Below are positions 1 to 7,876 of a stretch of DNA of 64,000 bases, piece after piece; positions within the stretch are counted from its first letter, which is position 1; each line of letters starts with the position of its first letter. Made by a program: the position numbers and the translations under genes. A model generated the notes under the pieces. It worked only from the letters and a program-made list of their open reading frames with translations, searched no databases and was not told where the DNA came from. The stretch lies in assembly GCF_030376605.1 (NCBI RefSeq), contig NZ_JARRAE010000003.1, positions 62,001-126,000 on the forward strand, read 5' to 3'. This DNA comes from Pseudochrobactrum sp. sp1633 (GTDB taxonomy: Bacteria; Pseudomonadota; Alphaproteobacteria; Rhizobiales; Rhizobiaceae).

Positions 1-16
1 ATTTACGGCGATAAGG

Positions 17-544
17 TCAGTTGACCTTTTTTACTTCATGGTTCGCACCAGAGATGGAGATGGCCGGATCTTTAATTCCGGAAGCAACAGACCAGTTCAC
101 CTTATGGCCGACACCTTCAACTTCAATCTTGGTGTCGCTTTCAAGCGTGACATTGACCAGATTTTCAGCGCCGCTTACCTCAAGTTCAGCCCGTGCATTG
201 CCGTTTGATTTCAGGGTGACGGTAACTTCGTTATTTGCGACCTCTACGGACAAGTCGTCTGCCTGACCACCTGTAACCTTGTTTTCTGATCCTGAGACGG
301 AAACATCATTGGCTGATTCAAACGTAACCTCATGTTTTGTGCCATGAATAACAATATCATCGCATTTACCGGTTAGCTTGATGATGTTGTTTGCTCCGTA
401 AATGCCGACATCATTGGAACTGCATGCAACATCACGCGTGATGCCGGATCCTTCAATTTTGAGTTCTTCTGATGAGGCTGCTGTCGTTACTACTGAGGTG
501 AGCACAGCCATTAAGCCGATTGCAGGGATGTGTAATTTCATCAT
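17..544 (-). CDS. Secreted DUF3060-like repeat protein
   Basis: A 175-residue protein with an N-terminal signal peptide (hydrophobic stretch at about residues 7-22, then an Ala/Ser cleavage region) and a mature part of short beta-strand-like repeats. Patterns such as 'G-x-N-N-x-I' and 'S-G-x-x-N-x-V' recur about every 18-22 residues, as in DUF3060 proteins, which are predicted to fold as small beta-solenoids. It should be exported to the periplasm or beyond. Two ATG codons sit in tandem at the start, and a GAGAG-like ribosome site precedes them. No enzyme motif is visible and the molecular function is unknown. The family assignment comes from the repeat pattern, not from a search. Confidence 0.75.
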   Translation of the reverse strand: MMKLHIPAIGLMAVLTSVVTTAASSEELKIEGSGITRDVACSSNDVGIYGANNIIKLTGKCDDIVIHGTKHEVTFESANDVSVSGSENKVTGGQADDLSVEVANNEVTVTLKSNGNARAELEVSGAENLVNVTLESDTKIEVEGVGHKVNWSVASGIKDPAISISGANHEVKKVN

Positions 545-585
545 GTCACTCTCTGTTTTGGGAGGCAGGAGCGTCCTTTATACCT

Positions 586-930
586 CTAAAACGGCCCTTT
601 AAATACAAAAAATGCACCGAGGCAGATGAGTGCAAAGCCGATCAGATGATTAACCGTTATGCTCTCACCGAGATATAAAACTGAAAACCCTGCAAAGACG
701 CTGAGCGTAATGACTTCCTGAATTGTTTTCAGTTGGGCAGCATTGTAGATGCCGTGCCCCATTCTGTTCGCAGGAACTGCAAGGCAATATTCGGCAAAAG
801 CGATCAGCCAGCTGACGATAATCACCAGTAAAAGTGGCTTGTTTGTATATTTAAGGTGCCCGTACCAGGCAAAGGTCATGAAGATATTGGATGCGCAGAG
901 CAACAGGATCGGCTTGATATAGTCAGCCAT
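586..930 (-). CDS. DMT-family small membrane protein (DUF486)
   Basis: A 114-residue protein with four predicted membrane helices, starting M-A-D-Y-I-K-P. It matches the DUF486 group of the drug/metabolite transporter superfamily: short, four helices, with a conserved 'N-x-F-M-T-F-A-W-Y-G-H-L' segment in the first helix region and 'A-E-Y-x-x-x-V-P-A-N-R' after the second. The open frame extends upstream to 963, but the family usually begins at the Met used here. Transport substrate and partners are unknown. It follows the DUF3060 gene's 5' end by about 40 bases on the same strand and is probably independent of it. Confidence 0.8.
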   Translation of the reverse strand: MADYIKPILLLCASNIFMTFAWYGHLKYTNKPLLLVIIVSWLIAFAEYCLAVPANRMGHGIYNAAQLKTIQEVITLSVFAGFSVLYLGESITVNHLIGFALICLGAFFVFKGPF

Positions 931-1021
931 TTTTGCCTCGGTGTTATAGGGCCTGGATTGCAAGGATTGTATCTGGTGTTGAATAAACCATTTCTGCGGT
1001 TTTCACAAAGCAGCGGGAACT

Positions 1022-1124
1022 AGAGCGTATCCCGAAAAGTGCGAAGCGATTTTCGGATAAGATACGCGTTAAAACAAAGAGTTAGAGCGGTTCCATCGAT
1101 TCATTATTAACCGGAACCGCTCTA
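1022..1124. repeat. RIME-like mosaic element, copy A (two palindromes)
   Basis: Two large imperfect palindromes in tandem. The first (about 1025-1067) pairs GCGTATC with GATACGC and, inside it, CCGAAAA with TTTTCGG. The second (about 1084-1123) pairs AGAGCGGTTCC with GGAACCGCTCT. The first half is nearly identical to copy C at 54011. Related or half copies lie at 13941 and 18637. The structure resembles rhizobial intergenic mosaic elements (RIME). It occupies most of the gap between the DUF486 gene and the LprI-like gene and may act as a terminator or mRNA-end structure in either direction. Confidence 0.75.
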
Positions 1125-1285
1125 AGCAATGGTGCAAGAGTAGTCTCTTAAAATTTTAAGTATTTGTTTGGCGCAGCACCTGCTTCAGGCTCTTTAACAG
1201 TTGCAAATATTATGTATAGATAGATTGATCTGCCACATATTGATCTGCTCTGTATAGAGCAATAAAACTGTTGAGGATATCTTTG

Positions 1286-1708
1286 ATGATCAGACAGATT
1301 TTACTTTCGATCGCAGCTTTTTTCCTGATTTTTCTTGCATCCCTGTTCCCCGCTTCGGCTCAGGAAGGCTGTAGCAATGCATCAACGCAGCAAGATATGA
1401 ATAAATGCGCCGGTCAGTCTTATAGCAAAGCAGATGCGCGTTTAAACAAGCTTTACAAGTCTATTCAGCAGCGCTTGAAGGGGGATAAGGATACTTTGAA
1501 GCTATTCGTCAATGCTCAGCGGGCATGGATCGGCTATCGCGATAGCGAATGTAAATTCTCGTCCTCTGCCGCAGCTGATGGCAGTATTTATCCGCTTATT
1601 TATTCGCAATGCCTTGAAACACTGACCAAAAACCGTGTTCAGGCGTTTGAGGCTTATCTGAAATGCGAAGAGGGTGATATGAGCTGCCCAGTCCCCTCTG
1701 CTGAATAA
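1286..1708 (+). CDS. Secreted LprI-like protein (DUF1311)
   Basis: A 140-residue exported protein. A signal peptide (about residues 1-25, ending A-S-A-Q-E) is followed by a domain of the lysozyme-inhibitor LprI/DUF1311 type. Evidence is the Cys pattern (C-S-N, M-N-K-C-A, S-E-C-K, S-Q-C-L, plus C-E-E and S-C-P near the end), the segment 'A-D-A-R-L-N-K-L-Y' and the core 'Q-R-A-W-I-x-Y-R-D-x-E-C'. The ATG at 1286 is preferred over an upstream TTG at 1271 because GAGG at 1273-1276 lies about 10 bases before it. Some family members bind lysozyme in the periplasm; whether this one does is unknown. Confidence 0.8.
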   Translation: MIRQILLSIAAFFLIFLASLFPASAQEGCSNASTQQDMNKCAGQSYSKADARLNKLYKSIQQRLKGDKDTLKLFVNAQRAWIGYRDSECKFSSSAAADGSIYPLIYSQCLETLTKNRVQAFEAYLKCEEGDMSCPVPSAE

Positions 1709-1808
1709 GATATATCCGGCGAAGCTGCGGGAAAGATATTATTTAAACTGCATCCGCAAAGATGCAGTTTAACAATCCGTAAGGCCAAGCCTGCAAACAA
1801 CTACGGGT

Positions 1809-2108
1809 TTACGGAACCTCGTCATAGGCGACGATGCCGCCTTCGCTTTCAAGTGTGGAAAGACGCTTGGCTTCAGAGCGGGTGAATTTCAGTCGCACGC
1901 CGATGCCACCGCCATTTTCCGGAATAAATACTGCACCGGCATTTTCGAGAGCTTTTTGCAGGGCTTCAAGCACAGTGTTATCCGGCGTTTCCAGTTTCCG
2001 CTCAAACATCTCAATCACGCTGGCATCGATACATGAAAATGATGACAGTCTTTCTCGGCTGAGCTCGATTAATGCACGGGCAGCTTTACATTGCGGGCCG
2101 GTAATCAT
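1809..2108 (-). CDS. Small XRE-like protein with a divergent helix-turn-helix
   Basis: A 99-residue protein starting M-I-T-G-P-Q-C-K-A-A-R-A-L. This is the usual opening of a common alphaproteobacterial group of small XRE/Cro-type proteins, which also share the end region 'A-x-F-I-P-E-N-G-G-G-x-G-V-R-L'. In typical members the middle is a recognisable HTH followed by 'F-E-R-x-x-x-T-P'. Here 'F-E-R-K-L-E-T-P' is kept but the recognition-helix region is unusual (S-F-S-C-I-D-A-S-V). A GTG one codon upstream (2111) is an alternative start, with AGAAGG in front. It is divergent from eptA across about 425 bases, so it could regulate that gene, but nothing in the sequence shows this. Confidence 0.7.
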   Translation of the reverse strand: MITGPQCKAARALIELSRERLSSFSCIDASVIEMFERKLETPDNTVLEALQKALENAGAVFIPENGGGIGVRLKFTRSEAKRLSTLESEGGIVAYDEVP

Positions 2109-2532
2109 CACAACTATATCCTTCTGATAGGGCCTCACGGGGATAAAACCCTCTGCGGAAGCCTGAATTATGCACGAAGTAAATCTTCAGGTGTAACTAT
2201 CATAGCTCAGTTACGGCAAGTTAAAACAAGTCCTTTTGTAGCGGACTAGTAAAGATTTCTTGCTTGACGAAAAAGGCAGAAAAAATACAGATTTTCTCTG
2301 GGGAATCGTCACAATTTTGCCCGGAAGCAGGCGCTCTGCTCGCAAAATTTTAAAACTTCGCCAAGTCAACAGGGGATGATGGCCGAAGTTTTTCCGTGGG
2401 GGAATATACATGCCAGTAATACTCAGATTATGAGCGCGATATTTCGCGTCTATTCTATAAACCATCTGAAAACACATGAGCTCTTGACGCATTTGTTGGA
2501 TCAATGCGTTTTTAACGCTGAGCAGGTGAAGT
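2109..2532. other. Intergenic region between divergent HTH gene and eptA
   Basis: About 420 bases between two diverging genes, so it must hold both promoters. I see no clear -35/-10 pair and no strong palindrome. A 110-codon open frame on the minus strand overlaps eptA's start and has no ribosome site or recognisable protein features, so it is not called. Confidence 0.5.
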
Positions 2533-4167
2533 ATGAAATTCAAAAGAATTTCTGTTGCGAGTAATTTTTTATGCTTAATCGTAGCTGTATATATTATTGC
2601 ATTTTTTAATAAGTCGGCCTTTGCTTTTATTTTTGACTATCTCAAAGGAGATATGTTGAATTCAGGCATAATAGTCGCTGTCATGTTTCTGCTGACCTAT
2701 TGTCTGATGGTGCTGTTTTCGGCACCTTATCTGATCAAGCCTGCATTGATTTTCTTTGTCACAGTATCAGCTTCCGCTTCTTATTTTATTGATCATTTCG
2801 GAGTGTTGATCACACCGAATATGATTGAAAATGCTGCGACCACCACGCGGGCAGAGTCGGGACATCTGATTAACGCGCATTTCGTTCTGTATATGCTGCT
2901 CTATGCCGGTTTGCCGGCTTTGCTGATCGCTTGGGTAAAGATCAGGCATCGCCCGTTTGCACGGAAGCTATGGGTTAATACGCTGTTGATTTGTGGTTGT
3001 CTGGTCGCTGGCGTCGCATTGCTGATGACAAATTTTGGTACTTTTTCTTCGATGGTGCGGGAGAAAAAAGAGGAAATTACCGGCAGACTCAATCCGCTGG
3101 CACCGATCAGCAGTACAATCCGCTATTATGCGCGCGTCAATATTGAGCGGAGCTATGTTGCCAAGCCACTCGGCACTGATGCTGTGCAGTTAAAGCCCTA
3201 TATGGGCGACGGTGATAAAAAGCGCCTGACAGTGATTGTGCTCGGAGAGACAGCGCGTGCGCAAAATTTCAGCCTTAACGGTTATAAGCGGGAAACAAAT
3301 CCGCTGTTGCGTGAGCGCGATGTTTTGAATTTCACTGATGTCAGCAGCTGCGGAACAGAAACAGCCGTTTCGGTGCCCTGCATGTTCTCGCCATTTCCAC
3401 GCAGTGAATATAGCAGCAAGAAATTCCGCCAGTCGGAAAATCTGATGGATGTGCTGAAACATGCAGGCGTTCAGCCGCTATGGGTTGAGAATAATACCGG
3501 CAGCAAACGCGTGGCAGACCGGATCGAGACATTTGACATGAGTGTTGCTCAGGAGGGGAATCCGAATTGTGAAGGCGGCGAGTGCTACGATCAGGTGTTA
3601 GTTGATACTCTGGCCTCCCGTATTGATAGCTTTAAAACCAATACAGTTGTGGTGCTGCATATGCTCGGCAGTCACGGCCCAGCTTATTACCGGCGCTATC
3701 CTGCGGATCAGGAGGTTTTCAAACCTGCCTGCCGTACGTCCAATTTTGCTGATTGCAGTCAGCAGGAAATTATCAATGCCTATGATAATACGATCGTTTA
3801 TACGGATAAAATTCTGGCGGAAATAATCGACCTTCTGAAGTCCAAAGAGAACGAGTTTGCCTCGTCAATGATCTATATGTCGGATCACGGCGAGTCCTTG
3901 GGCGAAAAGGGGCTTTATCTGCACGCAATGCCCTATTTCATTGCTCCTCGTGAGCAGACCTCCATTCCGTTTATCAGCTGGTTTTCGCCGGAGTTCCTGA
4001 AGCAGGATGGTCTGGAGCCCGCTTGTCTCAAGACACTGACTGATAAACCGGCCTCACACGACAACCTGTTCCATATGGTTCTGGGGTTGATGAGCATAAA
4101 AACCTCTGTTTATGACAAGACATTAGATACATTCAGCGGCTGCCGCAGCGGCGGTAGTACGTCTTAG
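2533..4167 (+). CDS. eptA: Lipid A phosphoethanolamine transferase (EptA family)
   Basis: Transfers phosphoethanolamine from phosphatidylethanolamine to lipid A at the periplasmic face of the inner membrane, lowering surface charge. The 544 residues show five N-terminal membrane helices (to about residue 175), then a periplasmic alkaline-phosphatase-superfamily domain. Metal and catalytic residues are visible: E239 in 'V-L-G-E-T-A-R', the nucleophile Thr in 'S-C-G-T-E-T-A-V-S-V-P-C-M-F' (probably T277), H381 in 'G-S-H-G-P', D451-H452 in 'Y-M-S-D-H-G-E' and H464. Paired cysteines C273/C283, C346/C351 and C400/C408 fit the disulfides of this family. AGGTGA lies before the ATG. Length and motif spacing match EptA/MCR enzymes. 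In this family the activity is linked to resistance to cationic peptides. Confidence 0.93.
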   Translation: MKFKRISVASNFLCLIVAVYIIAFFNKSAFAFIFDYLKGDMLNSGIIVAVMFLLTYCLMVLFSAPYLIKPALIFFVTVSASASYFIDHFGVLITPNMIENAATTTRAESGHLINAHFVLYMLLYAGLPALLIAWVKIRHRPFARKLWVNTLLICGCLVAGVALLMTNFGTFSSMVREKKEEITGRLNPLAPISSTIRYYARVNIERSYVAKPLGTDAVQLKPYMGDGDKKRLTVIVLGETARAQNFSLNGYKRETNPLLRERDVLNFTDVSSCGTETAVSVPCMFSPFPRSEYSSKKFRQSENLMDVLKHAGVQPLWVENNTGSKRVADRIETFDMSVAQEGNPNCEGGECYDQVLVDTLASRIDSFKTNTVVVLHMLGSHGPAYYRRYPADQEVFKPACRTSNFADCSQQEIINAYDNTIVYTDKILAEIIDLLKSKENEFASSMIYMSDHGESLGEKGLYLHAMPYFIAPREQTSIPFISWFSPEFLKQDGLEPACLKTLTDKPASHDNLFHMVLGLMSIKTSVYDKTLDTFSGCRSGGSTS

Positions 4168-4188
4168 GATAGCCAGAAGCAGCAAACA

Positions 4189-4223
4189 AAACGGCTCCGG
4201 AAGTTTTGCTTCCGGAGCCGTTT
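4189..4223. terminator. Bidirectional terminator after eptA
   Basis: A perfect 15-bp inverted repeat (4189-4203 with 4209-4223) with a five-base loop. T-rich or A-rich flanks on both sides suit both eptA (plus) and the convergent DUF883 gene (minus). Confidence 0.85.
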
Positions 4224-4252
4224 CATATTATGTGCGGGAAGGTTTCCGATAA

Positions 4253-4546
4253 TTACCAGCGCGTATCATTGCGGCAGCTGGCAACCAAAAAACCCAGAAC
4301 AAATCCGGCAATTCCGGCAGTGCTGAGAATGGTCGTCGCAGTGCCGGGGTTCTCACGGATAACAGATACGGTTGCCTGTCCCTGTTCTTTGATCGTTGAG
4401 GCTGCGCGATTCAGCCGGGTACGGGCTTCTTCTGCTGCTTCCTCGCCGCGTTGCTTCAGAGATTTACTCATCGCATCAATCTGTGAACGCAGCTCCGCGA
4501 TCTGTTCTTCCATTGCCTGACGGGCATTGTCAGCATTATCAGCCAT
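4253..4546 (-). CDS. DUF883/ElaB-like membrane-anchored protein
   Basis: A 97-residue protein with a charged, predicted coiled-coil N-terminal part (about residues 8-50, rich in E, R and A: 'E-E-Q-I-A-E-L-R-S-Q-I-D-A-M') and one C-terminal glycine-rich membrane helix ('T-A-G-I-A-G-F-V-L-G-F-L-V'). This is the layout of YqjD/ElaB/DUF883 proteins, which in enterobacteria are inner-membrane, stationary-phase proteins that can associate with ribosomes. A Met two codons upstream (4552) is an alternative start. A stress-related GlsB-like gene lies just upstream on the same strand. Confidence 0.75.
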   Translation of the reverse strand: MADNADNARQAMEEQIAELRSQIDAMSKSLKQRGEEAAEEARTRLNRAASTIKEQGQATVSVIRENPGTATTILSTAGIAGFVLGFLVASCRNDTRW

Positions 4547-4631
4547 TTTCATTCTCCGTTTTATTACTGCAGAATACGGGCTTGGCTCTTAAGGAGCTTA
4601 AAGCTCTTAACATAACAGGGCGCATTGCTGA

Positions 4632-4883
4632 TTATCGTCGGATCATCCGTCCTGCTGCGATCAGAATACAGGCCCCGATAAAGCCGGCAATCAGATAGCC
4701 GAGCCAGCCTCCCAGTACGACACCGAGCATTCCAAGCAGTGCATTGGCAATGGCAGCGCCGATAATACCAAGGATAATATTCATAAAGACGCCGTGGTCG
4801 CTCTTCATAAACATTTCGGCCAGCCAGCCTGCCAGACCACCAATAATAATCGCTGCTATCCAGCCTATCTGAGCATCCTGCAT
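4632..4883 (-). CDS. GlsB/YeaQ/YmgE family stress membrane protein
   Basis: An 83-residue, three-helix membrane protein with the family's glycine-rich helices ('I-I-I-G-G-L-A-G-W-L-A-E', 'I-I-L-G-I-I-G-A-A-I-A-N', 'G-W-L-G-Y-L-I-A-G-F-I-G-A') and a short basic tail. The family (transglycosylase-associated in older annotation) is stress-induced in many bacteria, with no defined enzyme activity. The start at 4883 is preferred over the Met at 4898 because AAGGA lies seven bases before it. It probably forms a stress pair with the DUF883 gene 85 bases downstream. Confidence 0.85.
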   Translation of the reverse strand: MQDAQIGWIAAIIIGGLAGWLAEMFMKSDHGVFMNIILGIIGAAIANALLGMLGVVLGGWLGYLIAGFIGACILIAAGRMIRR

Positions 4884-5258
4884 GATTGTGTCCTTCATTT
4901 GATAATGTTCAGCACATGTGAAAAGACGGTCTTTTCCTGACTATATTGACAACGCTCCAAGGGAGTTTTGGTTCCGAACGCAAAAGCTAAGCAAAGCCGG
5001 ATAAAGGGGTATAATTGCTGTTTGGAATGAAATCTTTCCACAAACCTTGATAAGTAACATTTAAATAATAAGTTGAATTGACTTCCTGCGCTGTACGTTT
5101 GAAGGTTTTTGAGGGTGGTCAAGCTCTTGTCAGGGCAGAGCTTGGTGTGGGTTTTGGAGACATCCATGTCGTAATTGCATTCATAATGTGCAATAGAATT
5201 ACGGTGGCGGTGCATTTGGGTGAAATGGCAGAAGTAATGCGGGGATGCTTTAACTAGA
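4884..5258. other. Gene-free interval before the diguanylate cyclase
   Basis: About 375 bases between the minus-strand GlsB-like gene and the plus-strand GGDEF gene, so both promoters should be here. An open frame of 106 codons on the minus strand has no ribosome site or protein-like composition and is rejected. I see no strong repeat or palindrome. Confidence 0.5.
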
Positions 5259-6395
5259 ATGATTTTTCTGCCGCCGGTTTTCTTGTTTTTATTTTCGCTG
5301 GTATTTTTTAGCGTTTGGCTGCTTGAGCGGGAGCGGCCTCATCTGGCGCTGTTCGGGTGCGCTTTCCTGTTAATCTCAATGGCAATCTTGTTGCAGGTAT
5401 CCACGATGCCTGCAGATATAGGTATGAATGCTGTTCTTTCAGCCGTGCTCTATGTCGCCGGTGCGCTGTGCCTTTCGCAGGCAATTTTTCTGCGCTCGGA
5501 TAAACACCTGTCCTTTTGGTTTCATGTGCTGTTTTTTACGAGCATCATCGGCGGCACGATTTACTATTATTATGTTGAGCGAAACCTGTTTTACCGGATT
5601 TATATAATCAATCTGGGTATAGGTCTGATTTTTCTGGCCACTGCTTTGCAGGGGCGTTTTCTGTTGCGCGGCAGCACGGGCGATAAAGTGCTGTTCTGGC
5701 TGGTCTTCGGCTTAGGGCTGCATTTCTTCCCGCGTACCATCATGACCGCAGAGGAAGTGACCACAAAATCTCTGGTCGAATTTACTGTCAGCCCGTTCTG
5801 GCTTGTACTGCAATTCACCATTTCTGTGGCAGGTGTTGCGATGGGGCTGGGGCTTCTGGCCGTAACATTTATGGATATTATTTCGGAGCTGCGCAAGGAA
5901 CGCGATACAGATCCTTTGACAGGGCTTGCAAACCGGCGCCTGTTTACCCGCCATGTGGAAGCGATGATGCGCAAGGGTATGCAGCATAAGAAAGCCATGT
6001 CTTTCGCTATGATCGATGTGGACTATTTTAAACGCTATAATGACCTTTATGGTCATGGGGCAGGCGATGTCGCGTTGAAAAAAGTTGCCAGAGCGATCAG
6101 CTCATCCCTGCCGCAGCCTGAAAATATGGTCGCCAGAATAGGCGGAGAAGAATTCGGTCTGTTTTTTTATGATCGCACAACCGAGCAGACAAAACCGGTG
6201 CTTGAATTGATCCGCAAGCAGATTGCCGCCTTGAATATAGAGCATGGCGGATCACCGGTTTCCGATATTTTGACAATCAGCATCGGCGTTGCTGAGCTGC
6301 ATGATGATGAAAACTTTGAAAGCCTGTTCAGGCGGGCTGATAAGTCTCTTTACACCAGCAAAGCCACCGGACGCGATCAGGTCACTATGGCCTGA
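5259..6395 (+). CDS. Membrane-bound diguanylate cyclase (GGDEF)
   Basis: Makes cyclic di-GMP from two GTP. The 378 residues have about six or seven membrane helices (residues 1-205) with no recognised sensor domain, then a GGDEF domain. Its motifs are 'D-P-L-T-G-L-A-N-R-R' (218-227), 'I-D-V-D-Y-F-K-R-Y-N-D' (252-262) and the active loop G-G-E-E-F (295-299), so it is predicted to be active. The inhibitory I-site RxxD expected at 286-289 is absent (Q-P-E-N), so product inhibition there is unlikely. There is no EAL domain. It lies beside the exopolysaccharide locus, which would suit c-di-GMP control of polymer production, but that link is inference. Confidence 0.92.
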   Translation: MIFLPPVFLFLFSLVFFSVWLLERERPHLALFGCAFLLISMAILLQVSTMPADIGMNAVLSAVLYVAGALCLSQAIFLRSDKHLSFWFHVLFFTSIIGGTIYYYYVERNLFYRIYIINLGIGLIFLATALQGRFLLRGSTGDKVLFWLVFGLGLHFFPRTIMTAEEVTTKSLVEFTVSPFWLVLQFTISVAGVAMGLGLLAVTFMDIISELRKERDTDPLTGLANRRLFTRHVEAMMRKGMQHKKAMSFAMIDVDYFKRYNDLYGHGAGDVALKKVARAISSSLPQPENMVARIGGEEFGLFFYDRTTEQTKPVLELIRKQIAALNIEHGGSPVSDILTISIGVAELHDDENFESLFRRADKSLYTSKATGRDQVTMA

Positions 6396-6436
6396 AACCC
6401 GTCCGGTTTTGCTGAAGTTGATCTCAGCTTTTTGCT

Positions 6437-6514
6437 TTAAAAGAAGAAGTACCAGATCAGTACAACGATAAAAAACGGAACGCCCATCATCCACAAAATA
6501 CCGGCTCTCAGCAT
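6437..6514 (-). CDS. Very small membrane protein (25 residues)
   Basis: A 25-codon ORF reading M-L-R-A-G-I-L-W-M-M-G-V-P and ending in a hydrophobic helix with Y-F-F-F. GGGAGA lies six bases before the ATG at 6514; a second ATG at 6520 overlaps that site and is less likely. A short basic start followed by a single 'G-V-P'-type transmembrane segment is seen in many small unannotated proteins of this order. It sits between the diguanylate cyclase and the polysaccharide polymerase gene. Function is unknown. Support is the ribosome site plus the uniformly hydrophobic composition. Confidence 0.6.
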   Translation of the reverse strand: MLRAGILWMMGVPFFIVVLIWYFFF

Positions 6515-6547
6515 AGTCATTCTCCCTGATTGTCTGTAGGGGTAACG

Positions 6548-7876
6548 TCAGTGTCGGTACTTTGGTTCCGTAAAATCAGGGAGTTGTTGCCTGCGTTGCT
6601 GTGTTTCAGTCTGAGATTGCATTTGTTTTTGATAGCGGTGTTCCAGACCTGCACAGCCCCAGATAATACCAATTATCAGATAAAAATGCCGCCAGTGATC
6701 TATGTCGATCACATTGCCGATCAGTATATGGCCGATAAAGGCGACATAGCTGCACAGAAGATAGGGCTGCCACGGTCTTTCACGCAGCATCAGCTTGAAG
6801 CCGAAGGCTAATGTCAGCATCGTCAGGATGATAAAGGCGATAAAGCCCAGCCAGCCATAATCCAGCAATGCTTTAAGCCAGATATTATGGGTGTCTTCCC
6901 CGAACATGGGGCCGAATTCCAGCGGGCCAATGCCGAAAGGTTTTTCCATAGACAGCAAAAAGCCCAACCAATGCCGCGCAAAACGGCCTGTGCGAGCACT
7001 GTCATAGTCCTGCTCAAGGCGCGCACGCTGAGAAAACAGTTCTGCAATTTGAGGGATTTGCAATGCGACCAGCAGGGTGAGGGCAAGAAGTATGATTGCC
7101 CCAATGCTGATCAGTAATATTTTTCCGCGAAAGCGCTGGTCGCTGCTACGCACAAACAAGAGTGCAGGAATAAGCAAAAGAGACAGCGCAAACATGCCCC
7201 ATGCCGCGCGGGAAAATGACAGCAGGATGGCGAGCGTCAAAACCAGCAACAGGGCCCAGTAAAGCAGGCTTTTATTCAGCGGACGGATCAAAACCTGATA
7301 GATGCACCAGTTCACGGGCAGGATCAGAAACGGCCCGAAAACATTGGGATCCTGAAACGCACCTTTGGCACGGCCATAGAGTGTGAAGAGGTCTGCCCCC
7401 GGTATGAGGTTCAGATAGCCGCCGATACCTAACAGGCTGGTCATAATAGCTGCGGCCAGATAGCCGGTAAAAAGAGGCTGCAATCTGCGCCAGTCACTCT
7501 CGGTAACTGCGGCGAAAAATACCCCCGTGAGCGCAAGAAAGTAAGACACCGCGATATAAAGCGGTGCCTTCTTTAAATCAGCCATCTGAAAGATGGAGAG
7601 CACGCCGCCGATATTAAACAATGTGAGCAGCAGCAGGAGCGTGAGGGCGTAAGTGCTTAGTTTGAGGCCGGACAGCAGCCACAGACTGATGAGAGCCAGC
7701 ATTATAATTTCATACGGCCCCGGCTCAAAGAGCACAAAGCCGCTGAAAAATACTCCGGTTGCCAGTGACAGCTGAGCTATCCACTGCAAAGCAGCCTTTT
7801 GCCTGCGGTGAGGATTATCGGTTGATGAACTCACAGCAGGCATCTTATTCATCTGGCTTCTAACCGGATTGCTCAA
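6548..7876 (-). CDS. O-antigen polymerase/ligase family protein (Wzy/ExoQ-like)
   Basis: A 442-residue polytopic inner-membrane protein with ten or more helices. A large hydrophilic loop at about residues 275-340 contains 'D-S-A-R-T-G-R-F-A-R-H' and 'G-P-L-E-F-G-P-M-F-G-E-D-T-H-N-I-W-L'. The last segment is the Wzy_C signature, in which the His is important in ligases and polymerases. In this context it most likely polymerises lipid-linked repeat units in the periplasm. The longest frame starts at a TTG that overlaps the upstream gene's stop as TTGA, suggesting coupling. An ATG at 7852 is an alternative start. Confidence 0.87.
   Translation of the reverse strand: MSNPVRSQMNKMPAVSSSTDNPHRRQKAALQWIAQLSLATGVFFSGFVLFEPGPYEIIMLALISLWLLSGLKLSTYALTLLLLLTLFNIGGVLSIFQMADLKKAPLYIAVSYFLALTGVFFAAVTESDWRRLQPLFTGYLAAAIMTSLLGIGGYLNLIPGADLFTLYGRAKGAFQDPNVFGPFLILPVNWCIYQVLIRPLNKSLLYWALLLVLTLAILLSFSRAAWGMFALSLLLIPALLFVRSSDQRFRGKILLISIGAIILLALTLLVALQIPQIAELFSQRARLEQDYDSARTGRFARHWLGFLLSMEKPFGIGPLEFGPMFGEDTHNIWLKALLDYGWLGFIAFIILTMLTLAFGFKLMLRERPWQPYLLCSYVAFIGHILIGNVIDIDHWRHFYLIIGIIWGCAGLEHRYQKQMQSQTETQQRRQQLPDFTEPKYRH

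Noticed and set aside
2211-2543. 110-codon minus-strand ORF upstream of and overlapping eptA
   Set aside because: No ribosome site, no domain-like pattern, and it overlaps the start of a clearly real gene on the other strand.
4895-5215. 106-codon minus-strand ORF before the GGDEF gene
   Set aside because: Overlaps the GlsB-like gene's upstream frame, with no protein-like features or start signal.
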